Of a stretch of DNA of 64,000 nucleotides, positions 43,530-54,006 are shown one piece after another. A program made the position numbers and the translations under genes. Source of the DNA: JAEUIX01 sp046156035 (GTDB lineage Bacteria; Planctomycetota; Phycisphaerae; Phycisphaerales; UBA1924); the NCBI GenBank assembly GCA_046156035.1, contig JBJXEW010000030.1, forward strand, positions 1 to 64,000, written 5' to 3'. Every line of letters begins with the position of its first letter. Positions within the stretch are counted from its first letter, which is position 1. The notes under the pieces were generated by a model that searched no databases, was not told where the DNA came from, and saw only the letters and a program-made list of their open reading frames with translations.

Positions 43530-43548
43530 GGCGGACGGGACGTCCGCC
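43530..43548. repeat. Palindromic repeat family A, copy 2
   Basis: GGCGGACGGGACGTCCGCC followed by CCACCAAAGCAC, in the gap between rsmH and the saccharopine dehydrogenase gene. The copy at 62803-62821 is followed by nearly the same bases (CCACCAATGC), so the conserved unit is longer than the palindrome. Confidence 0.85.
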
Positions 43549-43568
43549 CCACCAAAGCACCTGGGGAT

Positions 43569-43587
43569 GGCGGAGGGGACGTCCGCC
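43569..43587. repeat. Palindromic repeat family A, copy 3
   Basis: GGCGGAGGGGACGTCCGCC, one base different from copy 2 and 20 bases from it, followed by CCAGCAAGGC. The two copies form a tandem doublet upstream of rsmH and of the divergent saccharopine dehydrogenase gene. Confidence 0.8.
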
Positions 43588-43644
43588 CCAGCAAGGCATG
43601 CCCCACCAAGACACTTGCCCTGCGGATATCTATCCTCCTGCCCT

Positions 43645-44868
43645 ATGCCCAAAGCAGTTGTACTCGGCGCGGGGATGGTCGGCTCGGTGATGGCGCTTGA
43701 CCTGCTCGGTGATGCGGGTTGGTCGGTGGAGATCGCCGATGTACGCGCGGAGAGTTTGCGCGCGGTGCGGGAGCGTGGGGCGCGGCAGGCGGGGGCCAAG
43801 GGCAAGGGCAGCACGCTCACGAGCCGCGCGGCGGATTTGTCTTCGGCAAAGGAGATCAAGCGGCTGGTGCGCGATGCGGATGTGGTGCTGGGGGCGCTCT
43901 CATCGCGCATCGGCCTGGGCGCGCTGAAGGCGGTGATCGAGGCGGGCAAGCCCTATTCGGACATCTCGTTTATGGCGGACGATGCCGGGCAGTTCTCGGC
44001 GCTGGCGCAGCGCAAGGGTGTGGCGGCGGTGGTGGACATGGGCGTGGCACCGGGGATGAGCCACCTGTTGGCGGGGCACGCGGTGGCAACGCTGGAGGAG
44101 TGCCGCGCGATCGAGATTTATGTGGGTGGCCTGCCGCGGGAGAGACGGTGGCCGTTCGACTACAAGGCGGCGTTCAGCCCGGCGGATGTGATCGAGGAGT
44201 ACACGCGGCCGACGCGCCTGGTGGAGCACGGGCGCGAGGTGGTGCGGCCCGCGCTGAGCGAGCCGGAGTTGATGGACTTTGACGGGGTGGGGACGCTGGA
44301 GGCGTTCAACACCGACGGCCTGCGCAGTTTGGTGCGGACGCTGAAGGTGCCGTTCATGAAGGAGAAGACGCTGCGCTACCCCGGGCACATCGCGCTGATG
44401 CGCGCCATGCGAGAGACCGGCCTGTTCAGTTCAGAGCCGATCGCGGTGCGCGGGCCGGACGGCAAGACCGTGAACGTGCGCCCGCTGGACCTGACCAGCA
44501 CGCTGATGTTCCCGAAGTGGACGTACGAGCCGGGTGAAGAGGACCTGACGGTGATGCGCGTGCAGGCGGACGGGCGTGCGCGGGGCTCGAAGGCAGCGTG
44601 CCAACTTCGCTGGGACCTGTTTGACCTGTACGACCGCACGAGCCAATCGACCAGCATGGCACGGACGACCGCGCTGCCGTGCACGATCGTCGCCAGGATG
44701 CTGGCGGCGGGGCAGATCCGCAAGCGGGGCGTGATCTTCCCGGAACAACTGGCGAGCCAAGCGGGCCTCGTGCGGCACGTGCTGGGGGCCCTGGCCGCCA
44801 AAGGGATTGTGTTTCGCGAAGCGCACACGGGGGGCGTGCAGGCTGGCGGCACGCGCCGACGGCGATAG
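43645..44868 (+). CDS. Saccharopine dehydrogenase family protein (LYS9-like)
   Basis: A 407-residue NAD(P)-dependent oxidoreductase. Rossmann motif VVLGAGMVGSVMALDLL is at 5-21, then DVVLGALSSRIGLGALKAVI, VVDMGVAPGMSHLLAGHAV and YVGGLPRERRWPFDYKAAFS, which is the saccharopine dehydrogenase C-terminal domain pattern. Likely acts in lysine metabolism or a related amine/amino-acid condensation; the substrate is not certain. ATG at 43645. Confidence 0.88.
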   Translation: MPKAVVLGAGMVGSVMALDLLGDAGWSVEIADVRAESLRAVRERGARQAGAKGKGSTLTSRAADLSSAKEIKRLVRDADVVLGALSSRIGLGALKAVIEAGKPYSDISFMADDAGQFSALAQRKGVAAVVDMGVAPGMSHLLAGHAVATLEECRAIEIYVGGLPRERRWPFDYKAAFSPADVIEEYTRPTRLVEHGREVVRPALSEPELMDFDGVGTLEAFNTDGLRSLVRTLKVPFMKEKTLRYPGHIALMRAMRETGLFSSEPIAVRGPDGKTVNVRPLDLTSTLMFPKWTYEPGEEDLTVMRVQADGRARGSKAACQLRWDLFDLYDRTSQSTSMARTTALPCTIVARMLAAGQIRKRGVIFPEQLASQAGLVRHVLGALAAKGIVFREAHTGGVQAGGTRRRR

Positions 44869-44915
44869 GATTGTTTCGTTGCTGGCCAGCGTCCTCCTGA
44901 CTCCGGAGTATTTCC

Positions 44916-45596
44916 ATGCGGTATAGCGAGCGTCTGATCCTTCTTTCGTGCGTGGCCGCGAGCCTGGCCTTGGCCAGTGCGGCATACCTGAACGCGGGCG
45001 CGGGCCAGGCGGCGTATGCACGCGGCTCGCTGGGCGAGCCCACGCGCATCGCCACGTGCGACGTCTTCCGGGTCACCGACGCGCTCCTGCGGGTGGAGCC
45101 GTATGACGGGCTGCTGAAGGTGGAACAGGAGAAGGCCAACGTGGTGCTCCAGCCGCTGGACCAGGAACTGCAGGGGTTGCAGACGGAACTGCAGGCCCTG
45201 GGCGCGGCCGCGAACGAGCCGGCCAACCGGGAGAAGGTGCAGACCTTCCAGCGCAAGCGTGAGGACTACTTCCGCAAGCGCGGCGAGATGCAGGCGGCGT
45301 TCGATACCTCGGTCTCCAAGATCAATTTCGAGGCCCTGCTGGCCGCGCGTCAGCAGGCCAAGGCCACGGGCGAGAAACTCGGGTACGGCCTGGTGATCGC
45401 CACACGCGAACTCGACGCCGCGAAGCCGCCCGACAGCCCCGCGGCATTCTCGATCACGGCGTTGTCGTCGCCGCTGGTTCGCATTGTGCCAGAGGACGAC
45501 ATCACGGAGCGTGTGATCGCGGACCTTGGCGTGCGCGATGCGAAGCAACCCGCGACGACAACGCCGAGCGAAACCCCCGCACCAGCGAAGCCTTGA
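44916..45596 (+). CDS. OmpH/Skp-like periplasmic chaperone
   Basis: A 226-residue exported protein: N-terminal signal (LILLSCVAASLALASAAYLNAG), then a beta strand (RIATCDVFRVTD) and two long helices (LKVEQEKANVVLQPLDQELQ ... FQRKREDYFRKRGEMQAAF), the tentacle layout of Skp/OmpH. It likely escorts outer-membrane proteins. ATG at 44916. Its last 95 bases overlap the convergent lipB gene. Confidence 0.75.
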   Translation: MRYSERLILLSCVAASLALASAAYLNAGAGQAAYARGSLGEPTRIATCDVFRVTDALLRVEPYDGLLKVEQEKANVVLQPLDQELQGLQTELQALGAAANEPANREKVQTFQRKREDYFRKRGEMQAAFDTSVSKINFEALLAARQQAKATGEKLGYGLVIATRELDAAKPPDSPAAFSITALSSPLVRIVPEDDITERVIADLGVRDAKQPATTTPSETPAPAKP

Positions 45597-46257
45597 CAGC
45601 GTCGCAGGTCGGGCAGGTGGGCCCCAACTCGCGCTGGAGGCTGGTGACGGCCCTGCCCGCCAAGCCGCAGGGCACGATGAGATCGAAGTGGTGAAGATTG
45701 GGACGGACGTTCAGGGCCACGCCGTGCAGGGTGATCCAGCGGCGGATGCGCACACCGATGGCCGCGATCTTGCTGCCCGGCGCCGGTGCGCCGCCCGGGC
45801 CCGGGGCCACGGTCCACACGCCCGTGGCCGTGGCATCGCGCATCGTGGGCAGCGAAAAATCGTCGCACGTCTCCATGCACACGTCTTCCAGCAGGCGGAT
45901 GTAGTCGTGGAGGCGGAGTTCGAGGAGGTTCAGATCAAGAATCGGGTACACGACCACCTGTCCGGGGCCGTGATACGTCACATCCCCGCCACGGTCGGTC
46001 GAGCAGACCTCGACGCCCGCGGCACGAAGTTCGTCGGGCGTGGCCAGAACATGCGCGGGGGCACCCTTGCGGAGGGTCACGGTGATGACGGGCGGATCGT
46101 GCTCCACGAGCAGCAGCACGCCGGCACGTGGTGCGCCCGATTCGCGTGCGGCCACGACCCGCTGATGCTCTTCGGACTGCCGCGCGTAGGCGGGCGCGTA
46201 GGCCATGCGGCCCAGGTCGATCACCGGCAGGTCGAAATCCGATTGGTCGATCGCCAC
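45502..46257 (-). CDS. lipB: Octanoyltransferase LipB
   Basis: Moves octanoyl from acyl carrier protein to lipoyl domains. Motifs: RGGDVTYHGPGQVVVYPI, APGSKIAAIGVRIRRWITLHG with the conserved Lys, and the catalytic Cys in LIVPCGLAG. 251 residues with a C-terminal Ser/Arg tail. GTG start at 46257, divergent from lpxA by 29 bases. Convergent overlap of 95 bases with the OmpH-like gene. Confidence 0.94.
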   Translation of the reverse strand: MAIDQSDFDLPVIDLGRMAYAPAYARQSEEHQRVVAARESGAPRAGVLLLVEHDPPVITVTLRKGAPAHVLATPDELRAAGVEVCSTDRGGDVTYHGPGQVVVYPILDLNLLELRLHDYIRLLEDVCMETCDDFSLPTMRDATATGVWTVAPGPGGAPAPGSKIAAIGVRIRRWITLHGVALNVRPNLHHFDLIVPCGLAGRAVTSLQRELGPTCPTCDAVKASLVRGFRSALSSRVASHRARQGPRSHAP

Positions 46258-46286
46258 GGCGCGTGCTCGCGGTTGTACAGTAGACC

Positions 46287-47141
46287 ATGCCCAAGGTGCA
46301 TCCGACCGCGATCGTGGCCGCCGAGAGCCTTCCCGGCCTGAGTGACGACTGCGAGATCGGCCCGTGGTGTGTGCTGAGCGGCCCGGTGAAAATCGGGCGT
46401 GGTGTGAAACTCATCGGCAACGTCTATGTGACCGGCCCGATCGACGTGGGCGACCGCACGGTGGTGTATCCCTTTGCGTGCCTGGGGTTCGGCCCACAGG
46501 ACGTGAAGTTCAAGCCCGGCATGCCGACACCGGGCGTGGTGATCGGCACGGACTGCACGCTCCGCGAGTATGTCTCTATCCATGCCGCCAGCAAGGCCGA
46601 CGGGCCGACACGCGTGGGCGACCGGGCCTTCATGCTCGCGGGCAGCCACATCGGCCACGACTGCGTGGTGGGCAACGACCTGACGATGGTGAACGGCGCC
46701 GCCCTGGCGGGGCACTGCACGATCGGCGACAACGTGCTGCTCTCCGGGCAGGCGGCGATCCACCAGTTCTGCCGCGTGGGCAGGTATGTGATGATCTCGG
46801 GTGACACGGCGATCGCCGCGGACGTGCCGCCGTTCTGCACGATCAACGAGCGCAACCGGATCGGCGGCATCAACCGTGTGGGCCTGCGGCGTGCGGGCTT
46901 TCCTCGCCACCACATCACGGCGCTGATGGAGGCCTATCGGCTGGTGCTGCGCAACCCGACAACCAACCCGGTGGCGGTGGTGAAACTGCGCGAGATGGCG
47001 GCCCAGATGGATGCCCCGCCGCTTCTGGAGATGGCGGAGTTCATCGCGGGGACCAAGCGGGGCATCTGCCCGGGCATGGGCCGCCCGCCGCGCTTGAAGG
47101 ACACGCGGGCGGTGGAGGATGCGCTGGACGCGCCTGTGTAA
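46287..47141 (+). CDS. lpxA: UDP-N-acetylglucosamine O-acyltransferase LpxA
   Basis: First enzyme of lipid A synthesis. Left-handed beta-helix with hexapeptide repeats (IGPWCVLSGPVKIGRGVKLIG ... IGTDCTLREYVSIHAAS), AGSHIGHDCVVGNDLTMVNG containing the catalytic His, and the LpxA C-terminal helical region (INRVGLRRAGFPRHHITALM). 284 residues. ATG at 46287. Shows that the organism has the first step of lipid A synthesis. Confidence 0.94.
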   Translation: MPKVHPTAIVAAESLPGLSDDCEIGPWCVLSGPVKIGRGVKLIGNVYVTGPIDVGDRTVVYPFACLGFGPQDVKFKPGMPTPGVVIGTDCTLREYVSIHAASKADGPTRVGDRAFMLAGSHIGHDCVVGNDLTMVNGAALAGHCTIGDNVLLSGQAAIHQFCRVGRYVMISGDTAIAADVPPFCTINERNRIGGINRVGLRRAGFPRHHITALMEAYRLVLRNPTTNPVAVVKLREMAAQMDAPPLLEMAEFIAGTKRGICPGMGRPPRLKDTRAVEDALDAPV

Positions 47142-47158
47142 CGTGCGCCCGTACCGCT

Positions 47159-47683
47159 TCAGGCGCAAGGCTTGGGAACTGTGGCCAGGGTGATGCACGG
47201 CGGGTCGGCGGTCGCGTGGCCGGCGAGGCGAAGAGCGGCGTGGTCCTCGACAGCCTGCCACCACGTGGGCACGCGCACACCCAGAACGGTGCCGGTGCCG
47301 GCGAGAGCCTGCACGTGGGGGCGAGCGCGGGCGAGAAGTCGCTGGGCACCGGCGTTCTCACCGATATCAAGTTTGAGCCAGAGGGCGCACGACTGGATCA
47401 TCGCTTGCAGCAGCCTCGCGTGAGCACTTTCGGCGGGGGCCTGTCGCCACAGACCCTCCCACTCTTCGTGAGCCTCCCACCAGTAACCGTGATTGTGCAG
47501 GTCGATGCCCAAGAGGTATGCATGGCTCTGATGCCATTCGCTCGCGCGGATGGGCTTGGGCCAAGTGGGGCCGGCCGCGACCAGCGCGTGGCTATGCCCG
47601 CGCGGATCGGTGAGGGGGTGCGGCGTGCGCCCAGGGCGGTGGGCGTATGGTGGAAAGGGGTCGTCGGTGTGGCGGCGAGGCAT
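47159..47683 (-). CDS. DUF309 family protein
   Basis: A 174-residue, mostly helical protein with the DUF309 signature GIDLHNHGYWWEAHEEWEGLWR then LLQAMIQSCALWLKL. Members are of unknown function and often short. I start at ATG 47683 (MPRRHTDD); the upstream in-frame sequence is probably non-coding. Convergent with lpxA, 17 bases between. Confidence 0.83.
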   Translation of the reverse strand: MPRRHTDDPFPPYAHRPGRTPHPLTDPRGHSHALVAAGPTWPKPIRASEWHQSHAYLLGIDLHNHGYWWEAHEEWEGLWRQAPAESAHARLLQAMIQSCALWLKLDIGENAGAQRLLARARPHVQALAGTGTVLGVRVPTWWQAVEDHAALRLAGHATADPPCITLATVPKPCA

Positions 47684-47865
47684 GGACACGACGGCAGCGT
47701 AACCCGGGGTGCGGGTCGGGGCCGGCCGATTTCGCTGGGGCGAGGGGAGAGGACCGCCCGCACCCGAAGCGGGCAGATGCCGCGCTCGCGAGCCTAGACT
47801 GGCCGGTTGACGGAACCACACCGGGCCGCAAGCAGGTGCACGCGGGTTCCGCGGAGGTTCAACTC

Positions 47866-48144
47866 ATGGCAAAGAAGGCCACGTCCGCGCTCCCCGCACC
47901 CGCGCCCGGCGGTTCAAAGTCCGGCGCGCAGGCCTCAAGGCCCCTCGGCGCCACGACGATGGCATCAGTGCAGGGGGGGGCAACTGGCTCGCAGGTCGAA
48001 AACAAGACCGGGCCGGCATCGCCCAGGCACGATCAGATCGCCCTGGCCGCGTACCTTCGCTGGTGTGCGCACGGGGGCGACGAGGCGGGGAACTGGTTCG
48101 CCGCCGAGCACGAGTTGAAGGGCACCTCGGTGACGAGGCGATAG
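47866..48144 (+). CDS. DUF2934-like small protein
   Basis: A 92-residue protein with a Lys/Ala/Ser-rich N-terminal half and a C-terminal DUF2934-like motif: HDQIALAAYLRWCAHGGDEA then NWFAAEHELK. GGAGG lies eight bases before the ATG at 47866. Function unknown; such proteins are common in Planctomycetota and Acidobacteria. Confidence 0.75.
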   Translation: MAKKATSALPAPAPGGSKSGAQASRPLGATTMASVQGGATGSQVENKTGPASPRHDQIALAAYLRWCAHGGDEAGNWFAAEHELKGTSVTRR

Positions 48145-48360
48145 CCCGGACTGGGAAGGGCTCCGATGGCATGAAGAGGGGTGCGGTGAGGTGTACTGCG
48201 GCACTTGGCTGCCACGACGGCGACCCCAAATGGACGATGAAGATGGCATGACCGAGCGATGCATGATTCCGGAGCGCCAGGCGTTGGACCACGGGGAACG
48301 CCGCGCCCCCCATGCAGCGAGGCGGCCGGTTGACCGTGGGTTGCGGGGAGGCGAGCGCGT

Positions 48361-49656
48361 TTGACCGACACCGCTGCATCAGCATCACCGATCTCAGCAG
48401 CGAACGGGCACGCGCCGGCGCCGGAAGCGCCGCGGCTGGCGGGCGGCAAACGCGGCCGCATCGCACCCCTCGACGGTGTTCGTGGCCTGGCCGTGTGCCT
48501 GGTGTTTCTGTATCACTGCACGGTGATTGAGCCGGCGAGCGCGGTGGAGGAGGTCTTTGCGCACGTCACGTTTCTCAACGGCCTGTCACCGTTGCTGTTC
48601 TTTGTGCTCTCGGGCTTTCTGATCACGGGCATCCTCGTCAAGACGCGCGACGACCCGCACTTCTTCAGAACGTTCTATATCCGGCGCGCCCTGCGGATCT
48701 TTCCCCTGTACTACGCGGTGCTGGTGCTGTCGTTCATCGTCCTTCCCACGTTCTTCGCGAACAACCCGAAGGTGCAGTCGTTCGGGCGTGTGGGCGGCGA
48801 TGTGTGGATGTACTGGGTGTTCCTGCAGAACTTCGGCACCGCGCTGGCCGGGGACTTCCGGCACGGCATCCTCGACGTGACGTGGTCGCTGGCGATCGAG
48901 GAGCAGTTCTACTTCGTGTGGCCGTTGCTGGTGTACGTGCTGAGCAACCGGGCCCTCGCCCGGGTGTGCGTGGGCCTGATCGCCTTCGGCTTTCTGTACC
49001 GGTGCACGATCGTGTTTGTGCTGGATGCTCACCCGATCACCGCGTATGTGTCGACGTTCGCCCGTGTGGGATCACTGGGCATCGGCTCGCTGCTGGCCTT
49101 GGGCTGGAAGCAGCCGGGCCTGTTCGAGCGGCTGAGGCGGCCCGCCGCGTGGGCCGCCGCGCTCACCGTGCCGTTCATCTGGGTCTTCACCGGGTCGGAG
49201 CGGCTGGCCGGAATCGACTTCTACCCGACCACGGGCTTCCGGGGCGGGCCGTACTCGCGGACGCTGGGCGACATTGCCGTGCTGTTCGGGCTTGCGGGGC
49301 TGGTCATCACGTGCCTGACGTGCGGGCCGCAGAGCCTGTTCTCTCGCGTGCTGGGCGGGCGTTTTTTCACCACGATGGCGGTGTACTCGTACGGGGTGTT
49401 TCTGTTCCACACGCCGATCCGCGCGTTCGTGCGCGACATGCTGTTCGGGCCGGGCTACCACGGGCGCACGCCGATGGTGAGGTGGCCGGTGATATGGGGC
49501 TCGCAGATTCCGGCCCAACTGATGTTCTATTGCCTGGTGATGGCGATCACGTTCCCGCTGGCGTACTTCTCGTATCACCTGTGGGAGAAGCACTGGGCGG
49601 GGCTCAAGAGCCGCGTGAAGTACCAGAAGCCCGGGGCGGGGGATGTCGTGGGCTGA
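48361..49656 (+). CDS. Acyltransferase 3 family membrane protein (OafA/YrhL-like)
   Basis: A 431-residue polytopic membrane protein that O-acylates cell-surface sugars. Family motifs: RIAPLDGVRGLAVCLVFLYH with the catalytic His, FFVLSGFLITGILV, FYIRRALRIFPLYY and TWSLAIEEQFYFVWPLL. About 10 transmembrane helices. The start is a TTG at 48361 giving a 30-residue Ala/Pro tail; a later start is possible. Convergent with the 16S rRNA gene. Confidence 0.9.
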   Translation: MTDTAASASPISAANGHAPAPEAPRLAGGKRGRIAPLDGVRGLAVCLVFLYHCTVIEPASAVEEVFAHVTFLNGLSPLLFFVLSGFLITGILVKTRDDPHFFRTFYIRRALRIFPLYYAVLVLSFIVLPTFFANNPKVQSFGRVGGDVWMYWVFLQNFGTALAGDFRHGILDVTWSLAIEEQFYFVWPLLVYVLSNRALARVCVGLIAFGFLYRCTIVFVLDAHPITAYVSTFARVGSLGIGSLLALGWKQPGLFERLRRPAAWAAALTVPFIWVFTGSERLAGIDFYPTTGFRGGPYSRTLGDIAVLFGLAGLVITCLTCGPQSLFSRVLGGRFFTTMAVYSYGVFLFHTPIRAFVRDMLFGPGYHGRTPMVRWPVIWGSQIPAQLMFYCLVMAITFPLAYFSYHLWEKHWAGLKSRVKYQKPGAGDVVG

Positions 49657-49763
49657 GGCGCCGGGGTGGCTGGGCGCGAGATGCAACAACCGGGACGCTG
49701 ACGGGGCGCAGCCACGCGCGGGTGGAACGCGATCGTCGCGGCGGACCGCTTGCAAGCAGCGTA
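49657..49763. other. Spacer between acyltransferase and 16S terminator
   Basis: About 107 bases between the acyltransferase stop and the 16S terminator. No gene, repeat or promoter seen. Together with 49764-49971 it forms the 315-base non-coding gap between the acyltransferase and the 16S 3' end. Confidence 0.6.
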
Positions 49764-49801
49764 CAAAAAAGACAACGCCCACGTCTTGCGACGTGGGCGC
49801 T
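49764..49801 (-). terminator. Rho-independent terminator after 16S rRNA
   Basis: On the minus strand CGCCCACGTC-GCAA-GACGTGGGCG (10-bp perfect stem) is followed by TTGTCTTTTTT. It lies about 170 bases beyond the 16S 3' end, so the rRNA transcript ends without a 23S or 5S gene. Confidence 0.9.
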
Positions 49802-49966
49802 GCGAAAGAACAGTTGGGGTCCGTTTGCGCCGGCTTACGCCGGCACTCTCCGCCCTTCTTGCAAAGGTAATGCGGACGAGAATGTACTGACCTACCGGCT
49901 GCGGGTCTCCCCGCGACCTCTGGTTGAGTGGCGTGAGCCACAAGAGGTTTTCCGGTCTAAGGAATC

Positions 49967-51456
<1,490 letters not shown>

Positions 51457-51878
51457 ATTTGCTGTTGAACCAGCCCTTTCGGGCCGGCGACTTGCAAAGG
51501 TGTGTTTGACTCGTTCACGGGAGGATTGGACCTCCCGCCGGTCCACGGGGCGCCCCGATCTTGCGATCGCTGCGCACCGTGCCGAGCGGCCGGCTAAGGC
51601 CGCTCAGATGATCTGGATTCACTCAAAAACTTCTTTCCCGGGCGGCCCGAAGGCCGCCCAGATGAGGGTTCATGTACGAGAATGTCCAGGCGTCGGAGGC
51701 TGTGAAGACCCCGACGCACCTTGGATCGATCGCGCTGGCTCCGGCTAGAAGCCCCGGCGTACACCGGTTGCGCGACCGTACATTCTCGCGGACATCCCAA
51801 CTGTTCACTTTTCAAAGATGGACACCGAACAGTTTCGGTGCGATCCCATCCGACACAGCGTGCCGGCTGAGGGGAGGA
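51457..51878 (-). other. Long 16S leader with hairpins
   Basis: About 420 bases between the promoter and the 16S 5' end. It contains hairpins GAGCGGCC-GGCTAA-GGCCGCTC (51584-51605) and GGGCGGCC-CGAA-GGCCGCCC (about 51640-51659), and an inverted repeat CGAGAATGT / ACATTCTCG spanning about 51676-51790. No protein-coding frame is convincing. These may be antitermination or processing structures. Confidence 0.6.
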
Positions 51879-51906
51879 ATAGTAACCACCCGTTCGGGCT
51901 TGTCAA
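51879..51906 (-). promoter_or_regulatory. Sigma-70-type promoter of the 16S rRNA gene
   Basis: On the minus strand TTGACA (51906-51901), a 16-base spacer and TACTAT (51884-51879): a consensus -35 and a -10 with one base off. It faces the 16S gene about 420 bases away and lies 155 bases upstream of the comF stop. Confidence 0.8.
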
Positions 51907-52060
51907 GGCGGCGTGAACGTGAAAATATTTACCCACAAGCCCTCCAGATTCTGCCGCGCACGAATCGCGCGGTTGGTTCCGGCCACCGCCGTCCGCTCCG
52001 GATCCAGGTCACGCGCTATCAAACACCGTCCTTGTCAAACCCGCAACACAACGACCCCAA

Positions 52061-53113
52061 TCATTCTCCAAACATCTGGTCGCCGCTGGACAGCCGACCT
52101 CGTTCAAACGGCGACGGAGTCACCGCCACCGTCGCGCACCAAATGCGTGGTCGGGGTCCGCCGCGCACGCGCAGGCCGCCGAGCACCTGCCGGCACGCGG
52201 CCCGGAGCGTCGCCCCTGTCGTCATGATGTCGTCCACCACGATCACAAGGTCGTCGGGCCCGGAACGCCACAGGCTGGTGCTGGGCACGAGCCTCACCGG
52301 CACGAAGGGCAGCCCGGCCAACATCCACGCCATGCGGCTCCTGCGCAGGCGCCCCGCGACGTTGGCCGCGCGATCGCTCGCGGCCACCGACGTCTGCGAC
52401 CATCCGTGCCGGCGCGAAAGCACCTCGCACACGATCCCGCCGGCAGCGTCCGCCACGCCGTGGGCGATCTGGAGCGGGTGGTCGATGCCTCTGGCCATCC
52501 GGTTTATTGCGCTTGTTGGCACCGGCACGATCAATATCTGCTCAGGGCGTGGGGCCCCGGCCGCGATCCGTGCCATGAGGGCCGCGCCGAGCATGCGGCC
52601 CAGGTCTCGCCCGAGCACACGCTGGCGTCCGAACTTCACCTCTCGCACCCATGGGCTCAACGGTGGCTCGTAAGTTCCCAGCCTCACAAATGCCTCCCAC
52701 GGCAGCCTGCTCCCGCGGCACTGCGAGCAGCCGCGTGCATCCGCATCGAACGGGCCCACGCGGTGGCCGCACCGAGGGCAGTACGCGGCCGCGTCGTCGG
52801 GCTTCCAACCGGCGTGCGCGGCACGCTCGGTCAACCGCCCCGAGACAAGCCCGAACCACGCTGTTTCAATCTCCGCCCAGGCACCTCGCGCAGGGCCCCA
52901 AGGCTGGCCGCGCGCCGGGGCGACCAGCAGATCCACCGATGGCGCGGCCTGCGAGGAAACGGACGCCGGCGCGCGACCGACGGGGGTTGCCTTGATGGGG
53001 TCGGCCACCGGTGACCGAGGCGGCCAGACGAAGCGGCTCTCATCGGGTACCGCAACACCCCCGCCGTCATCGGCCGTGGCATTGGGCACCGGGCGTGCGG
53101 GCGGGGGGTTCAT
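52061..53113 (-). CDS. ComF family phosphoribosyltransferase-like protein
   Basis: A 350-residue protein. N-terminal Pro-rich region, then a zinc ribbon (YCPRCGHRVG ... GCSQCRG) at about 120-150, and a type I PRTase domain with LIVPVPTSAINRMARGIDHPL and the PRPP loop VIVVDDIMTTGATLRAA. ComF proteins are linked to natural competence and DNA uptake; many are of unknown role. ATG at 53113. Last gene of a five-gene minus-strand operon. Confidence 0.87.
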   Translation of the reverse strand: MNPPPARPVPNATADDGGGVAVPDESRFVWPPRSPVADPIKATPVGRAPASVSSQAAPSVDLLVAPARGQPWGPARGAWAEIETAWFGLVSGRLTERAAHAGWKPDDAAAYCPRCGHRVGPFDADARGCSQCRGSRLPWEAFVRLGTYEPPLSPWVREVKFGRQRVLGRDLGRMLGAALMARIAAGAPRPEQILIVPVPTSAINRMARGIDHPLQIAHGVADAAGGIVCEVLSRRHGWSQTSVAASDRAANVAGRLRRSRMAWMLAGLPFVPVRLVPSTSLWRSGPDDLVIVVDDIMTTGATLRAACRQVLGGLRVRGGPRPRIWCATVAVTPSPFERGRLSSGDQMFGE

Positions 53114-53175
53114 CGCGGGCTCATGCGTGGGCCGCGGGCCCGCGTGGTGACGGCGCGGCAGTGAGAGGCGGATGG

Positions 53176-54006
53176 TCAGTTGTCGTCGGGCTCGGGCGCA
53201 TCGCCCAAACCCTGCTTCAACTGTTCCTCTTCGGCAAGTTCGCGGTCCAGTTCGTCTTCGGGAGTGGGGTCCATCAACGCGCGGACCTCCGGGGGCAGCG
53301 TGGCGGCCTCGGCGCACGCGGCGGCCAAGGCCTGGTGGAGTTTCTCGTGGTCGGGGAGGGCGCCCAAGCGCATGAGCAGCGCCTCGATGCGCGTGAGCAC
53401 CGGCCGGGCAGGGTCCACGCTGGCGATGGCGGCATCGCCCAAGGCTTCGTTGGCACTGAGAAACCACTCGACCGGCGGGATGGCGACCTCGGGCGCATCG
53501 GACTCGTGGCGCGTGGCGACCGCCGCCTTCTTGGCCCCGCGCTTCCGCGCCGATTGCACCGGCGGCATCACCTTCGTTCGCACGGTCGCTGGCCCCAGCG
53601 CCACCACCGGCCACAGGCCCGCCTGCGTGGTGGGCTCGCGCACCACCACGATCGCCGGCACCTCGGCATTGTCGAGCATCTCGCGCAGCATGCGCCCGTC
53701 CAGCCCCACGCGCGGCGGACGAACCAGGTAACACCCCGCGTGCAACCGGTTGGGCTTGGGGAGTTGGTCGTCGATCACAAACACCTGACGCGAATCGACC
53801 GCCATGTCGCGCTTCTGCCGGCGTGCCTCCTGGAGCGGCAGGCAGATCCGCACCATCCGGTCATAGTCGCGCTGACGGTGGGCAAGGTCCATCGCCTGCA
53901 GGCAGCGCGACTCGCAGAGAAAATACTTGCACGCAACCAGCGCCTGGCTTGCTTCCTCCATCAGCGCATCCACGCGCTCGGCAAAGGTCTCGCGCGTCTT
54001 CGTCAC
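53176..54006 (-). CDS. Unrecognised protein of the GT2-ComF operon (a)
   Basis: A 276-residue soluble protein. The N-terminal 60 residues look like TPR-type helices (SQALVACKYFLCESRCLQAMDLAHRQRDY); the centre has a beta-rich stretch (RQVFVIDDQLPKPNRLHAGCYLVRPP ... AIVVVREPTTQ); and the C-terminus is acidic and helical (DELDRELAEEEQLKQGL). No family recognised. GTG start at 54006 overlaps the previous gene's stop (GTGA). comF begins 62 bases downstream. Confidence 0.65.
   Translation of the reverse strand: MTKTRETFAERVDALMEEASQALVACKYFLCESRCLQAMDLAHRQRDYDRMVRICLPLQEARRQKRDMAVDSRQVFVIDDQLPKPNRLHAGCYLVRPPRVGLDGRMLREMLDNAEVPAIVVVREPTTQAGLWPVVALGPATVRTKVMPPVQSARKRGAKKAAVATRHESDAPEVAIPPVEWFLSANEALGDAAIASVDPARPVLTRIEALLMRLGALPDHEKLHQALAAACAEAATLPPEVRALMDPTPEDELDRELAEEEQLKQGLGDAPEPDDN

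Noticed and set aside
43512..43949. Longer RsmH N-terminus
   Set aside because: It reads through two family-A palindromes and the antisense of the saccharopine dehydrogenase gene. RsmH families begin near HIPVLLHEV.
53114..53734. Longer ComF N-terminus
   Set aside because: It is antisense-like and overlaps the well-coupled upstream gene. The ATG at 53113 fits the gap after that gene's stop.
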